In this document: positions 54,288 to 63,900 of the stretch, in pieces | How positions within the stretch are numbered: the stretch's first letter is position 1 | Layout: each line of letters opens with the position of its first letter | NCBI RefSeq assembly: GCF_027257155.1 | Contig: NZ_JAPWDU010000003.1 | Coordinates: forward strand, 310,001-374,000 | Length of the DNA stretch: 64,000 nucleotides | Reading direction: 5' to 3' | Source of the DNA: Cerasicoccus sp. TK19100 | Lineage (GTDB): Bacteria; Verrucomicrobiota; Verrucomicrobiia; Opitutales; Cerasicoccaceae | Notes under the pieces: model-generated | Told to the model about the DNA's origin: nothing | Database searches by the model: none | Seen by the model: the letters and a program-made list of their open reading frames with translations, nothing else | Made by a program: the position numbers and the translations under genes

Positions 54288-54851
54288 ATGTCTGCAACGA
54301 GCGAAGAACCCTTAACCCCACTGCCACAAGGACTTCAGGTCTTACACGACCGCGACTCCTTCATCATTCGTCGGCGGTGGTTTTCGCCACTGGCCATCTT
54401 TTTGGTGTTTTTCACCATCTTCTGGAACGGCTTCATGGTCGTCTGGATGAGCATTGCCCTCGGCAGCGGGGCTTGGCACATGGCCGCCTTTGGCTCACTG
54501 CATGCCCTGGTGGGCATTGGCATGGCCTACTTCTGCGTAGCGAGCTTTGTTAACAAGACGGACGTCTCCGTCGACCCCAACTACCTGAGCGTACGGCATT
54601 ACCCACTCCCCTGGCCAGGGTCAAAGCGACTGCGCGTGCATTCGATCAAACAGCTCTACACCAAGCAGCACATCAGCCGCAGCAAGAACGGTGTCAACAT
54701 CAGCTACCAGCTGTTCGTGATCACGGACGACAACCGCGAGCAAAAGTTACTCAGCGGCTTGGCGGATTCCACGCAGGCCAAATACATCGAGCGCGAAATG
54801 GAAGACGTGATCGGCATTCGCAATGTGCCGGTCAGCGGTGAATACCAATAA
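54288..54851 (+). CDS. Membrane protein of unknown function with PH-like segment
   Basis: The 187-residue protein has an N-terminal cytoplasmic piece, two hydrophobic helices (about 33-90, with PLAIFLVFFTIFWNGFMVVW), and a basic beta-rich C-terminal part (about 95-187, with LSVRHYPLPWPGSKRLRVHSIKQLY) like a bacterial PH domain. It is the first of a run of six same-strand genes that ends with two large caspase-like proteins; the gaps are 3-22 bases or overlaps, except for the 116-base gap before this gene. No enzyme motif is seen. Confidence 0.7.
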   Translation: MSATSEEPLTPLPQGLQVLHDRDSFIIRRRWFSPLAIFLVFFTIFWNGFMVVWMSIALGSGAWHMAAFGSLHALVGIGMAYFCVASFVNKTDVSVDPNYLSVRHYPLPWPGSKRLRVHSIKQLYTKQHISRSKNGVNISYQLFVITDDNREQKLLSGLADSTQAKYIEREMEDVIGIRNVPVSGEYQ

Positions 54852-54855
54852 GGCC

Positions 54856-55326
54856 ATGCCCGAACACCCACCTGTCGAAAGCCGGGCGTGGCTTCTGCTC
54901 GGCCCCGTAAAAAGCCTCCCCGGCGCGTTGCTCTGGGACGGCCAGCGCGTGACCTTTGTTGCGTGCGGCACCGGTAGCTTTAGCGAGTCCGACCTGCGCG
55001 AGATTGCCGAAGCTAATGCATTACCAGCGGAAGCCTGTGAATCCATTTTTGCCGAGAAGCCCACGCCGCTGATCGTCGCTACACCGGCGGAGATTAGCGG
55101 GGTGAAGATGCCCTGGTATTATTTCAAAGGCGGCATCCAGATCACAGTGCGCAACCACGGCTACAAGTTTTCCTTCATCCGTCCGCAGAACACCGTCGAG
55201 CCGACCTACTACCTCGAAGACCAGTTTCGCTGGACGGGTGGCGCCGGCCAGGAAGATGTGGACATCGCCGGGGGCAAGACCGCCGGTGCCAAATGGAAGC
55301 AACTGCTAACCGCCCTTACCCAATAA
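54856..55326 (+). CDS. Small protein of unknown function
   Basis: The 156-residue protein begins with PEHPPVESRAWLLLGPVKSLPGALLW, has no leader or membrane helix, and is beta-rich with EKPTPLIVATPAEISGV, then WYYFKGGIQITVRNHGYKFSF and ALTQ at the end. The start at 54856, 4 bases after the previous stop and preceded by AAGG, is better than an upstream in-frame ATG at 54823. Its place between the PH-like membrane protein and the papain-like protease suggests a shared cytoplasmic role. No family is recognised. Confidence 0.65.
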   Translation: MPEHPPVESRAWLLLGPVKSLPGALLWDGQRVTFVACGTGSFSESDLREIAEANALPAEACESIFAEKPTPLIVATPAEISGVKMPWYYFKGGIQITVRNHGYKFSFIRPQNTVEPTYYLEDQFRWTGGAGQEDVDIAGGKTAGAKWKQLLTALTQ

Positions 55327-55329
55327 CGT

Positions 55330-56835
55330 ATGACGAAACACCTTCGCCCGTTGACTCTCGCGCTGCGCTGCCTGGCATTGGCCACAGTTGCCAGTTGCTC
55401 ACTGCTCTTGGCCCAGGACGCCGACCCCGAAGAAGCCTTTGGGACCGGGCTGGTGTTCGATGTCGAGGCCTACCGCAGCGTGCCTTACAAAGCGCCCGTC
55501 ACGGCCGAGACCTACGCCGACTTGCCCAAATCAGTGTCTCTGGAAAAATACTGTCCCACGCCCGGCGACCAGGGGCCCCACTCCACCTGCACGGGTTTTG
55601 CCGCGGCTTACCACCTGCGCACAATTCTCTACGCCATCGAGAACCAGATGACCAACCGGCGACAGATCGACGACGCCATTTTTTCGCCGACCTTTGTCTA
55701 TGAAAAAATCCGTGATCCCGAGGGCGACCCCAATTGCAAAAAAGGCACCAGCCCCGTCGCCGCGTTGGAGCTGATGCGCAGCGTGGGCGTCGCCCCGCTG
55801 GACGCCGTGCCCTATCTTTGCGGTGCGGGCATAGACTCGGACGACCTGCTCATTGCCACGGAATTCCCCATTGTCGACTACCAGATTCTCTATACGACGA
55901 ACCTGCCCGAGAACGATCCGATCAAAGTCCTCTCGGTTAAAAAGGCGCTCTCCGAGGGCAGCCCGGTGCTGATCTGCTTCAAGGTGCACAAGAGCTTTTA
56001 CCGCGCAAGCGAAGTCTGGCGGCAGCAGGCCACCGACGCCGGCCCCGAGGGCCAACACGGCCTGCACGCAATGGTCGCCGTCGGCTACGATGACAACCGC
56101 TACGGCGGTGCTGTGCGCGTCATTAACAGCTGGGGAACCAAAGAATGGGGCGACCGCGGTTTTGTCTGGATTCCGTATGACGACTTTGCCCGCAACTGCA
56201 TTGGCGCGCTTCAGGCCTATGGCAAGCAACCCAAGCCCAAGCCATACCAGAAGAGCGTGCCTGTCACTCCGGAGACGCCGCTCCTGCTCGCGGGCAGTGT
56301 CGAGTTCGAGGAGCGCGACGGCACCGAGATGCCCGCGATCAAAATCGTGAAGGACGGCGTCAATGCATCGGGCCAACACTTCGAAGGTTACCGCCTCGCG
56401 CGGGCCTACCCCTCCGGCACGCGTTTCCGGTTTTACGTTAACACGAACTCCCGCGCCTATCTCTACGCTTTCGCCACAGACTTGACGGGCAAGATCACGC
56501 AAATCCTGCCCTTCGAAGACGGCATGTCTCCCATGATCGGCAAGGGCAGCACCATCGCGTTTCCCTCGGAGAAAAAAGTCGTCCGCATGGACAACGTCCC
56601 CGGCACCGACTACCTGCTGATGCTTTACTCCGACGAGCCGCTCGATCCCAAGGCGCTCGCCGAAGCCATCGAGGCCAACGAGGGCACGCTCTCGGTGAAA
56701 GTTCACCAGGCCCTCGGCCCGCGCCTGATTCAGCAGGAGCACATCAAGTATGCCGACGACGGTATCGGCTTCGCGATTCAGCAGCAAACGCGCGGACACG
56801 TCGTCCCGCTGATGGTCGAGATCGTGCACGACTAG
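55330..56835 (+). CDS. Exported papain-like (C1A) protease with DUF4384-like C-terminal domain
   Basis: The 501-residue protein has a leader ending near residue 28, a papain-fold domain (about 65-300) and a C-terminal domain like DUF4384 (about 315-500, with YPSGTRFRFYVNTNSRAYLY and LPFEDGMSPMIGKGSTIAFP). The catalytic residues are present: Q81, C87 in DQGPHSTCTGFAA, H246 in GLHAMVAVGYDD and N266 in VINSWGTKEWGDRG. The TGFAAAY after the Cys replaces the usual WAF. It should act in the periplasm or outside the cell. It is 3 bases after the small protein and precedes the caspase-like genes. DUF4384-type domains are often linked to such peptidases. Confidence 0.85.
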   Translation: MTKHLRPLTLALRCLALATVASCSLLLAQDADPEEAFGTGLVFDVEAYRSVPYKAPVTAETYADLPKSVSLEKYCPTPGDQGPHSTCTGFAAAYHLRTILYAIENQMTNRRQIDDAIFSPTFVYEKIRDPEGDPNCKKGTSPVAALELMRSVGVAPLDAVPYLCGAGIDSDDLLIATEFPIVDYQILYTTNLPENDPIKVLSVKKALSEGSPVLICFKVHKSFYRASEVWRQQATDAGPEGQHGLHAMVAVGYDDNRYGGAVRVINSWGTKEWGDRGFVWIPYDDFARNCIGALQAYGKQPKPKPYQKSVPVTPETPLLLAGSVEFEERDGTEMPAIKIVKDGVNASGQHFEGYRLARAYPSGTRFRFYVNTNSRAYLYAFATDLTGKITQILPFEDGMSPMIGKGSTIAFPSEKKVVRMDNVPGTDYLLMLYSDEPLDPKALAEAIEANEGTLSVKVHQALGPRLIQQEHIKYADDGIGFAIQQQTRGHVVPLMVEIVHD

Positions 56836-56857
56836 CCCGCCCATTTCGCGCAACGAT

Positions 56858-57412
56858 ATGATCGAGTATCGCCAACGTTTACATGCCTTCAGCCCGGAGA
56901 TGCACTACCAGTTGCATGAGGGCCAACTCACCGTGAATTCGGCGAAGGGCAATACGAGGCTTTACTCACTCAAAAACGTTCAAAGCGTCCACTTGCGCTA
57001 TGCGCCGACCCGCGTTCAGCGTCAACGTTACCTGGCCACCATTCGGCTAAAAAACAGCCGTAGCCTGAGCCTCAGCAACGAGCATTATCGCGGCGTTTAC
57101 GATTTCGAGGACCGCAGCGCCGACTACCGCGCGTTCGTGCAATCGCTATGCCGCGAGCTCGCCCAACAGCCCAATTGCGGCTTCCACGGAGGCAACTCAC
57201 CCGGCACCAATCTTGCGATCTGGCTAAGCTATTTCGCGGTCATGGGCCTGCTGCTCCTGGTGATGCTTTTCCTCGCGGCGACCTTCCCGCTATTGATCAT
57301 TTTGCAGATCGCCATCATGCTTTTTTACACTCCGGCGCTGATCCGTTACGCGCGCCGCAACAAGTCCCAAACGTTCGATCCCCAACAGATCCACGACAAT
57401 CTTTTACCATGA
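56858..57412 (+). CDS. Membrane protein of unknown function with N-terminal PH-like domain
   Basis: The 184-residue protein has a beta-rich N-terminal domain (about 5-100, with HYQLHEGQLTVNSAKGNTRL and LYSLKNVQSVHLRYAPTR) resembling a PH domain. Two hydrophobic helices (about 118-165) and a basic tail follow. It is roughly the inverse of the 54288 protein, which has helices first and the PH-like domain second. Its stop overlaps the next gene (ATGA), so it is coupled to the first caspase-like protein. No enzyme motif. Confidence 0.65.
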   Translation: MIEYRQRLHAFSPEMHYQLHEGQLTVNSAKGNTRLYSLKNVQSVHLRYAPTRVQRQRYLATIRLKNSRSLSLSNEHYRGVYDFEDRSADYRAFVQSLCRELAQQPNCGFHGGNSPGTNLAIWLSYFAVMGLLLLVMLFLAATFPLLIILQIAIMLFYTPALIRYARRNKSQTFDPQQIHDNLLP

Positions 57413-60400
57413 AAAACGACCGACTCCGCTACGGCATTGCCTTGTTAAAAATCGCCTGCCTTGCGCTGCTCCTTAGCCTTAAGCTGCAAGCTAAAACCGA
57501 TGTAACCGACCACGGCTGGAACGCAATCAGCGGCTGGTCGCCGGATGGAAAACACATCGCAGTAGCCGACTCGTTTGGCATTACGATCTACAACGCTGCG
57601 ACGCTGAAGAAACGCTTCAAAGTGGACGGTGATGCGTCCGCGGTCGGCTTCTTTTCGGCCGACGGGCGCTATTATTACTCGGTCGATTCGCAGGGGCTAA
57701 ACCGGCTCAACCTCTCCAACGCCAAGTCCACTCGAGTCGCCGCGATTGAGAATATTCACCGCGTTTACACCATAGGCAACAATGGCGAGATGGTCGTCGT
57801 GAGCCGTGATAAACCTTACGACGTCAACCGCTACCAAATCCACCTGATCCGCGATGGCAAAGCTCCGCGCGCACTGGCCGAAGTCACCCCCACTGCGGGC
57901 AAGTTCGTCGACGATGTTTGTGTGTTCCCGCACAAGTCCGACGACACCGTACTCATTTATGCCACCGACCAAACACCCCCGAAAACCAATTGGGATTCGG
58001 CCACGATTGCCGGCCACCGCTTTTACTCACTCGACCTGAAAACGGGCAAGCTAGCGCCGCTCTCCACCGTCTCCGAGGAAGATGCCTACAGCTACGGCTT
58101 TAGCTCAATGCGTCCCGTAGTCGGCAAAGATGAGGTCTTCGAAATCGCCGACGGCCTCAAGGGTAACTACGACCTCTTTAACCCCTACACCGGCAAACCC
58201 GTGCGCACGCTCTCGGTGCCGGGAGTGGAGTTCGAGCTCGGCGCGCCGGGCGTCGTCATTTCCAAGCGGACAGTCACCAAGGACGGCTCGACCCAATACT
58301 TTCGCGACTACCTCCAGAGCGGCACGCTAAAAACGATTCGCAATGTCGAGCTGCCCGGCGCCGACACACTCAAGAAGCTGCATGGCTTCGCCCCCTACAA
58401 TGTCGACAAGAACACCGAGTGGCTCAGGCTCGACAACAAACTCGTCGCCCTCGATCTGGAGCAAAGCGCCATCACCTCCGAGCACCCAACCGAGTTCACT
58501 TTCTTTCGCCCCTTGGGTCAGCCAAAGGGTGAGGCCGACACCATGATCCTCCTTGCATCGGGCGACTACGGCACGGGCGACAAGCTGATCAAGTATGACC
58601 TCACGAACAACACCATCCAGTCCACCCAAGCCGCGCCGAACCCGATCAAGTATTCCCGCTTCGCCTTTCACCCAACCGAGCCGGAATTCGTCGCCATCTC
58701 TTCCGAAGGAGACGTCCACGCTTACCGCATTGGGCGCGCCGGGCTGAGCCACATTAACCGCGGCCCCGAAGCATTTTTCGCGGAGTATGCCTCCGATGGC
58801 GAAACCATCTTTGCCCTCGAAAGCTACGACTTCCCCGAGGTCGTCCAGTTCGATGCCGCGCAGTTTCCCGTAGACCCCAAAGCCATACGCTATGAGTCCT
58901 CCCCACCGGCGACAACGATGCCTAACAGCTTAACCGATTTGGTTGTCAGCAAATCCGGCAAATGGCTGATCCAAACCGATAGCTACCGCAGCTATCTCAA
59001 CCGCACCACCGATGGCAAACAGCTCGCGACCTTGGGCGAACACGGTATTCCGCGAGACAGTATTGGCACCATCGATAGCTTGCCCACGGCCTATGCCATT
59101 GCCCCGAATGATGCCAGCTTCGCGAATCTTTCCACCCAAAAAGATTGGGATCAAAACGGTGACGTGATCCACCGCACGACGCTCAACCTAACCCCCATCA
59201 GCGACGACATCTCAGATGAGACCGAGCCGACATGGAGCGTCAAGCTGCCCAACGCCGCCTATCGCCTGATCGGCTATACCGATGACTCACAGGCCGTGCG
59301 CTTGCTCAACCTGCAAAGCGGGGACATCGAAAGCTACGCCGCCAGCAATGGCGAACCAACCGGTAAACAGTCAACGCAGCTTCAGCTTGCAGCGGATTCA
59401 TTTGAAGATCCGGACCTGTTTTCTCCACACGACCTTTCACAGAGCCCAAGCGGCACGCACCTCGTCGTCAAAGACCGCCAGCGCATCGACGTGATCAACT
59501 TGAGCACCGGGACCGTAACCACGCATACGCTTTCCGATCCCATCAACGAAGTCCACTTTCCAGCGGGCGGTGAATTATTCGCTGTTCAGACAGAGTCCGG
59601 CGAGCTGCTTTTCTATCCGCTCGATGCCACTGAGTCCAATGAGCCAAAGGCGGTGCTCACGTTTTACAACGACGGCAATGACTACCTGCTCCAATCGGCC
59701 AACGGCCAGTTCGACGCCAGCCGTCTGTTGCAGGAGCGCGGTGTGTATCAACAAGGCGTCGCGCTCCTGCCGCTCAACCAAATCTTCGACCAGTCCTTCG
59801 AACCAACACTCTTCGGCAGCCTGATGAGCGGTGCCGATCTGCCCGAGACGGCCCTGGACTTCGAGCAGATCGCCCGCGCGCCCACTGCCGAGATTCGGCA
59901 TAACACAAACTACACTGATCGCGTCCAGCTAAAGCTCTCAGCCAAGAGCCCGATTGGCCAGCTGACCACCGTGCAGCTTTATCAAAACGACAAGCTCGTG
60001 AAGGAGTTCGACCCCAAGGCGCGCGATCTGTTCTACGAAGAATTCGAGCTACCGCTGCTGCCCGGTGAAAACCAACTCCAGCTCATCGCGACCAATGCCG
60101 ACGGCATTGCCTCCACACCGGCAGTAGCCACCGTCACCCCACCGCAGTCAGCCAACGAGGCCATTGAAGAACGCAGCGCCGAGCGCACCCTGCACCTGCT
60201 CGTGGTCGGCGTTAACGAATACAAAAACTCGAAGTATAACCTGAACTACGCACTGCCCGACGCCGAGGCCATGCTCGAACAAATCCGTAACGCCAGCGGA
60301 GATCTTTACGACAACATCGAGGTGTATTCCGTCTTCAATCTCGATGCGACCTCAGCCGGCATTATCGACGAGTTTGAGAAAGTCCGCGCCAACGCGCAGC

Positions 60401-60945
60401 CGCAGGATGTGTTCATCTTTTACTTCGCGGGGCATGGGGTTATGTCGACCGAGCTGGAGCAGTTTTACATCGTGCCCAGTGACGTCACCCAAATTTATGG
60501 TGCCGCCGACAGCCTCGAAGCCAACGGCATTTCCAGCCGCCAGCTCCGTGCATTGGCCGAGACCGTGCGCGCGCAGAAGCAGGTCTTTATCCTCGATGCG
60601 TGCAACTCGGGTGGCGCACTGGAGGCCTTTTCCGAGCGTGGGGCTTCACAAGAAAAAGCCATTGCCCAGCTCGCCCGCGCCACGGGCACACACTGGATCA
60701 CCGCGTCCAGCAGCTCGCAGTTTGCGACCGAGTTTGCCGAGCTTGGCCACGGTGCCTTTACCTACGTGCTTCTGCAGGGGCTCAATGGCAAGGCCGACGC
60801 CGGCGACCAGCGCGTAACGATCAACGAGCTTAAGGCTTATCTGGAAAGTGAGCTACCCCGCATCAGCAAGGAATACAAGGGCAGCCCGCAGTATCCAACC
60901 AGCTACGGTTACGGCCGGGATTTCCCCATCTCCGTGCAAAACTAA
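57409..60945 (+). CDS. Large exported caspase-fold protein with N-terminal beta-propeller (first copy)
   Basis: The 1178-residue protein has a leader (about 1-28, with IALLKIACLALLLSLKLQA), a long beta-propeller-like region (about 35-800, beginning WSPDGKHIAVADSFG and FFSADGRYYYSVDSQG), an Ig-like segment, and a C-terminal C14 caspase/metacaspase domain (about 935-1178). The dyad is present: H1009 in YFAGHG and C1065 in LDACNSGG. The start at 57409 is at the leader and overlaps the previous stop; a longer frame from 57148 lies in the membrane gene and is rejected. Such exported caspase relatives may act as Lys/Arg- or other-specific proteases or as scaffolds. Confidence 0.88.
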   Translation: MKNDRLRYGIALLKIACLALLLSLKLQAKTDVTDHGWNAISGWSPDGKHIAVADSFGITIYNAATLKKRFKVDGDASAVGFFSADGRYYYSVDSQGLNRLNLSNAKSTRVAAIENIHRVYTIGNNGEMVVVSRDKPYDVNRYQIHLIRDGKAPRALAEVTPTAGKFVDDVCVFPHKSDDTVLIYATDQTPPKTNWDSATIAGHRFYSLDLKTGKLAPLSTVSEEDAYSYGFSSMRPVVGKDEVFEIADGLKGNYDLFNPYTGKPVRTLSVPGVEFELGAPGVVISKRTVTKDGSTQYFRDYLQSGTLKTIRNVELPGADTLKKLHGFAPYNVDKNTEWLRLDNKLVALDLEQSAITSEHPTEFTFFRPLGQPKGEADTMILLASGDYGTGDKLIKYDLTNNTIQSTQAAPNPIKYSRFAFHPTEPEFVAISSEGDVHAYRIGRAGLSHINRGPEAFFAEYASDGETIFALESYDFPEVVQFDAAQFPVDPKAIRYESSPPATTMPNSLTDLVVSKSGKWLIQTDSYRSYLNRTTDGKQLATLGEHGIPRDSIGTIDSLPTAYAIAPNDASFANLSTQKDWDQNGDVIHRTTLNLTPISDDISDETEPTWSVKLPNAAYRLIGYTDDSQAVRLLNLQSGDIESYAASNGEPTGKQSTQLQLAADSFEDPDLFSPHDLSQSPSGTHLVVKDRQRIDVINLSTGTVTTHTLSDPINEVHFPAGGELFAVQTESGELLFYPLDATESNEPKAVLTFYNDGNDYLLQSANGQFDASRLLQERGVYQQGVALLPLNQIFDQSFEPTLFGSLMSGADLPETALDFEQIARAPTAEIRHNTNYTDRVQLKLSAKSPIGQLTTVQLYQNDKLVKEFDPKARDLFYEEFELPLLPGENQLQLIATNADGIASTPAVATVTPPQSANEAIEERSAERTLHLLVVGVNEYKNSKYNLNYALPDAEAMLEQIRNASGDLYDNIEVYSVFNLDATSAGIIDEFEKVRANAQPQDVFIFYFAGHGVMSTELEQFYIVPSDVTQIYGAADSLEANGISSRQLRALAETVRAQKQVFILDACNSGGALEAFSERGASQEKAIAQLARATGTHWITASSSSQFATEFAELGHGAFTYVLLQGLNGKADAGDQRVTINELKAYLESELPRISKEYKGSPQYPTSYGYGRDFPISVQN

Positions 60946-60957
60946 ACTTCCGCAACG

Positions 60958-63900
60958 ATGAAACGACTTAGCCTAATCCTCCTGTTGCAAGCCCTCATCG
61001 CCGCCACTTCCTGGGCGCAGTTTGAGGACCTTTTTCAATCCGAAGAGAGCGACCCGGAGCACATCGCCCAGAAGGAAGCCGAGGCCAAACGCGACCGTGA
61101 ACTCGGCCCGATCCGCCTGCTCTCGCCCACCACGCACACCCAGCCAGTCCTCGGGGCGCAGGCCTCGGCCAACGGCCAATACTTGCTGACCTACGACGCC
61201 GACCATTTCAAAGTGTGGGACATCGAACAGCGCATTCCCCTCGTCCAGCAGTTGGCCAGCGAACTGCCTTATCAAAGCGAAGGCTCCAAAATCCTCGGTG
61301 TGTATTTTACGAAAACCGAACGCCAAGTGTGCGTCGTTTTGGAGCGGCAGGTTCATTTTTACGATGACTTCAATTTCAGTAAACCGACTGCATTCGGGCA
61401 TCATTACAACGCGCTGGCCCACTGCTTCCACGGCCCATCGCAAAGCGTTTTTCTTCTCAGCACAAAAGAGAAAAATTATCCCCGTGAGACTGATAAGCCG
61501 GTCGCGCTCGTGGTCCGCCAGTGTAAAAACAGCGACGAGAATGCAATGGCCGTCATCGCCGAACTGGAAGTCCCCGGCAACGCCTTCGACGTCACCCGGC
61601 GCTACGCCAGCCAACGCAGCGACTGGCAACTCTCGCTCAATCCCGATGCGACCGAGATGCTCTTTTACACGGGCCCGGAAAGCCCGACACTAAGCATTAT
61701 ACCAGGCGATACACCGTCTTGGAAAAGCATCGACACCAGCAAGGCCATCGTCGGCTTCCTGCCCGATGGGCGGTTGCTTGCCGCGCAAAAAAACAGTGAT
61801 GGCTATCAGCTAAGTTTCGGCACCAGCGCGGCCGACATGCAAAACCCATGGGTCAGCCTTTCCGAGCCGCATGCCTCGCGCCAGCTCAAGATCAGCATCC
61901 CACCAACCGATGAAGGGCTCCTCTTCGCGACCACTTCAACGACGTTTGCGACTTACGATTTCACCAACACGATCGCCAGCCAGGGCATTCATTTAACCGG
62001 CCAAACCGCGGAAGCCGCAGCCCCGCTAATCGCGTCTCAAAAGCATGAGCAACTGGTCCTGTTTCGCAACGCAGAAGACGTCAGCCAGATCGAGCGCTTT
62101 AGCCCCGAGCGCAGCCTCATGCTCGGTGCCTGGACCACGCTCGCCTGGACGCCTGACAGTGTCTACCCGCTGGACAATGCTTTTCGTTTTATCGCTAAGC
62201 GCGGTCGCCAAATGCGCCTCGTCGAGCTGCTCGACAACGGCGTGAATGGACGCGATCTCAGCAGCCTCCCTGTCAATCGCCCCATTGCCGCCATCGCCGC
62301 CCCACTCGATGGTGAGCACTGGTATTACTTCTTCCATGGCGGAGAGTATGCTCGCTTCAACCCGAAGTCGGGTGAAGCGCTCGCAGTAAAATCACTCGGC
62401 CCGAATCGCTTTAAACACGCTAATGGCTACTCCTACTCGCTTGGCGGTTTCTATGGCAGCTCGGCCTCGGCAGACCAGCGATACATTGCGCTCCATTACA
62501 ACACGCAGGCCTTCGTGTTCGACACCGATCAAGGCAGCGTTGTCGACACCATGCAATTTCCCAACAACATCGCGTTTGTGCCGGGCAAGGGTTCAATGGT
62601 CGCGCTTTCGCCCAACGGCCAACTGCTCGCTTATGGCTACGGCACATCCCAAGACGGCAAGGCGATCTACCACCTTTGCCTCTATGATCGCGCCACACGC
62701 CGCGAGCGATGGCATAAAGAGATGGACCCACACCAAGGCGAATCCTTTTTGTTCAACCTAAACTTTTTCGAGCAAGGCCAACAGCTTTTCGCGACCGATA
62801 GCGGCGGGCGGCAATACGTTACCATCGATGCGCAAACCGGCGAATTCACCCGCCAACCGACCTTCGCATACCAAGGCCCGGGGCCTCTCCATTTCTCTGC
62901 GCGCGGCAACCAATACTTCACGACAAAGGAGACCAAGCTGCTGCAATATGCTTTACCCGGTGCGTCGCTCAAACAAAGCATCGACCTCGGCTCACAGCCT
63001 GATTTTTACGGCCCCATCGGCAGTGAGCGCTTTATCCTTTCCTATCGAAGCGGCGCTTCTCAGCTACAGCTCACGGACTTGTCCAAGCAAGCGGTCGTGG
63101 CCGACATCTATCTCTTCGACGACGAAAAGCAGTGGCTCATCCGCAATCCGCAGACGGGTTTATTTACCTCCAACAACGACGCGCAGGAACACCTTTTCTA
63201 CGTGCGCAGCGACCACCTCAACCCGCTGGCCGCCTACTTCGATAAATTTTACCGCCCACGCCTGATGGGATCGCTGATTCAAGGACTCAGCCCGAAGCCC
63301 ACGCTCGACGTCGAGCAACTGCGGTTCGCTCCACGCCTCACGGTCCAGATCGACGGTCCACAAAAGCGCGGGCTCACAGTGGAAGACGAGTTCGAAACCG
63401 TCGAGGTCCCCGAGGAAAGTGTCACGCTGAAAGTCACTGCCAGCTGCGAAGGCAGCCCAATCCAGGACATCCGCATTTACCAGAACGGCAAACTCGTAAC
63501 CGGCGGCACACGCGGCTTATTTGTCGAGGACGACGAACCAGAAGAAGCCGACGAGGATCAACTCTATGAGCGCGAGGAGAGCTTCACCTTCACCCTCGCC
63601 GAAGGCCGCAACCGCTTTCGGGCCATCGCAATCAACGACCAAGGCACGGAATCCATGGCCGATGAAATCATCGTCTATTCCGCAGACGCGCCCGAGCCGA
63701 CCAACCAAGGCCTCGCGCTACACCTGTTCGTGGTCGGCATCAATGAATACGCCAATCCGGACCATAACTTGAACTACGCCCAGGCAGATGCCACCGCCGT
63801 GCGCGACCTCTTGCAAAAGCAAAGCGCCAACATCTTTAGCCGCACGCAGGTTTATTCGCTGATCAACGAGGAAGCGACCCGCGAGAACATCATCGCAACG

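Noticed and set aside
57148-57408. 87-residue N-terminal extension of the first caspase-like protein
   Set aside because: It overlaps the coding part of the membrane protein in another frame and is Arg/Pro-rich; the signal peptide starts at 57409.
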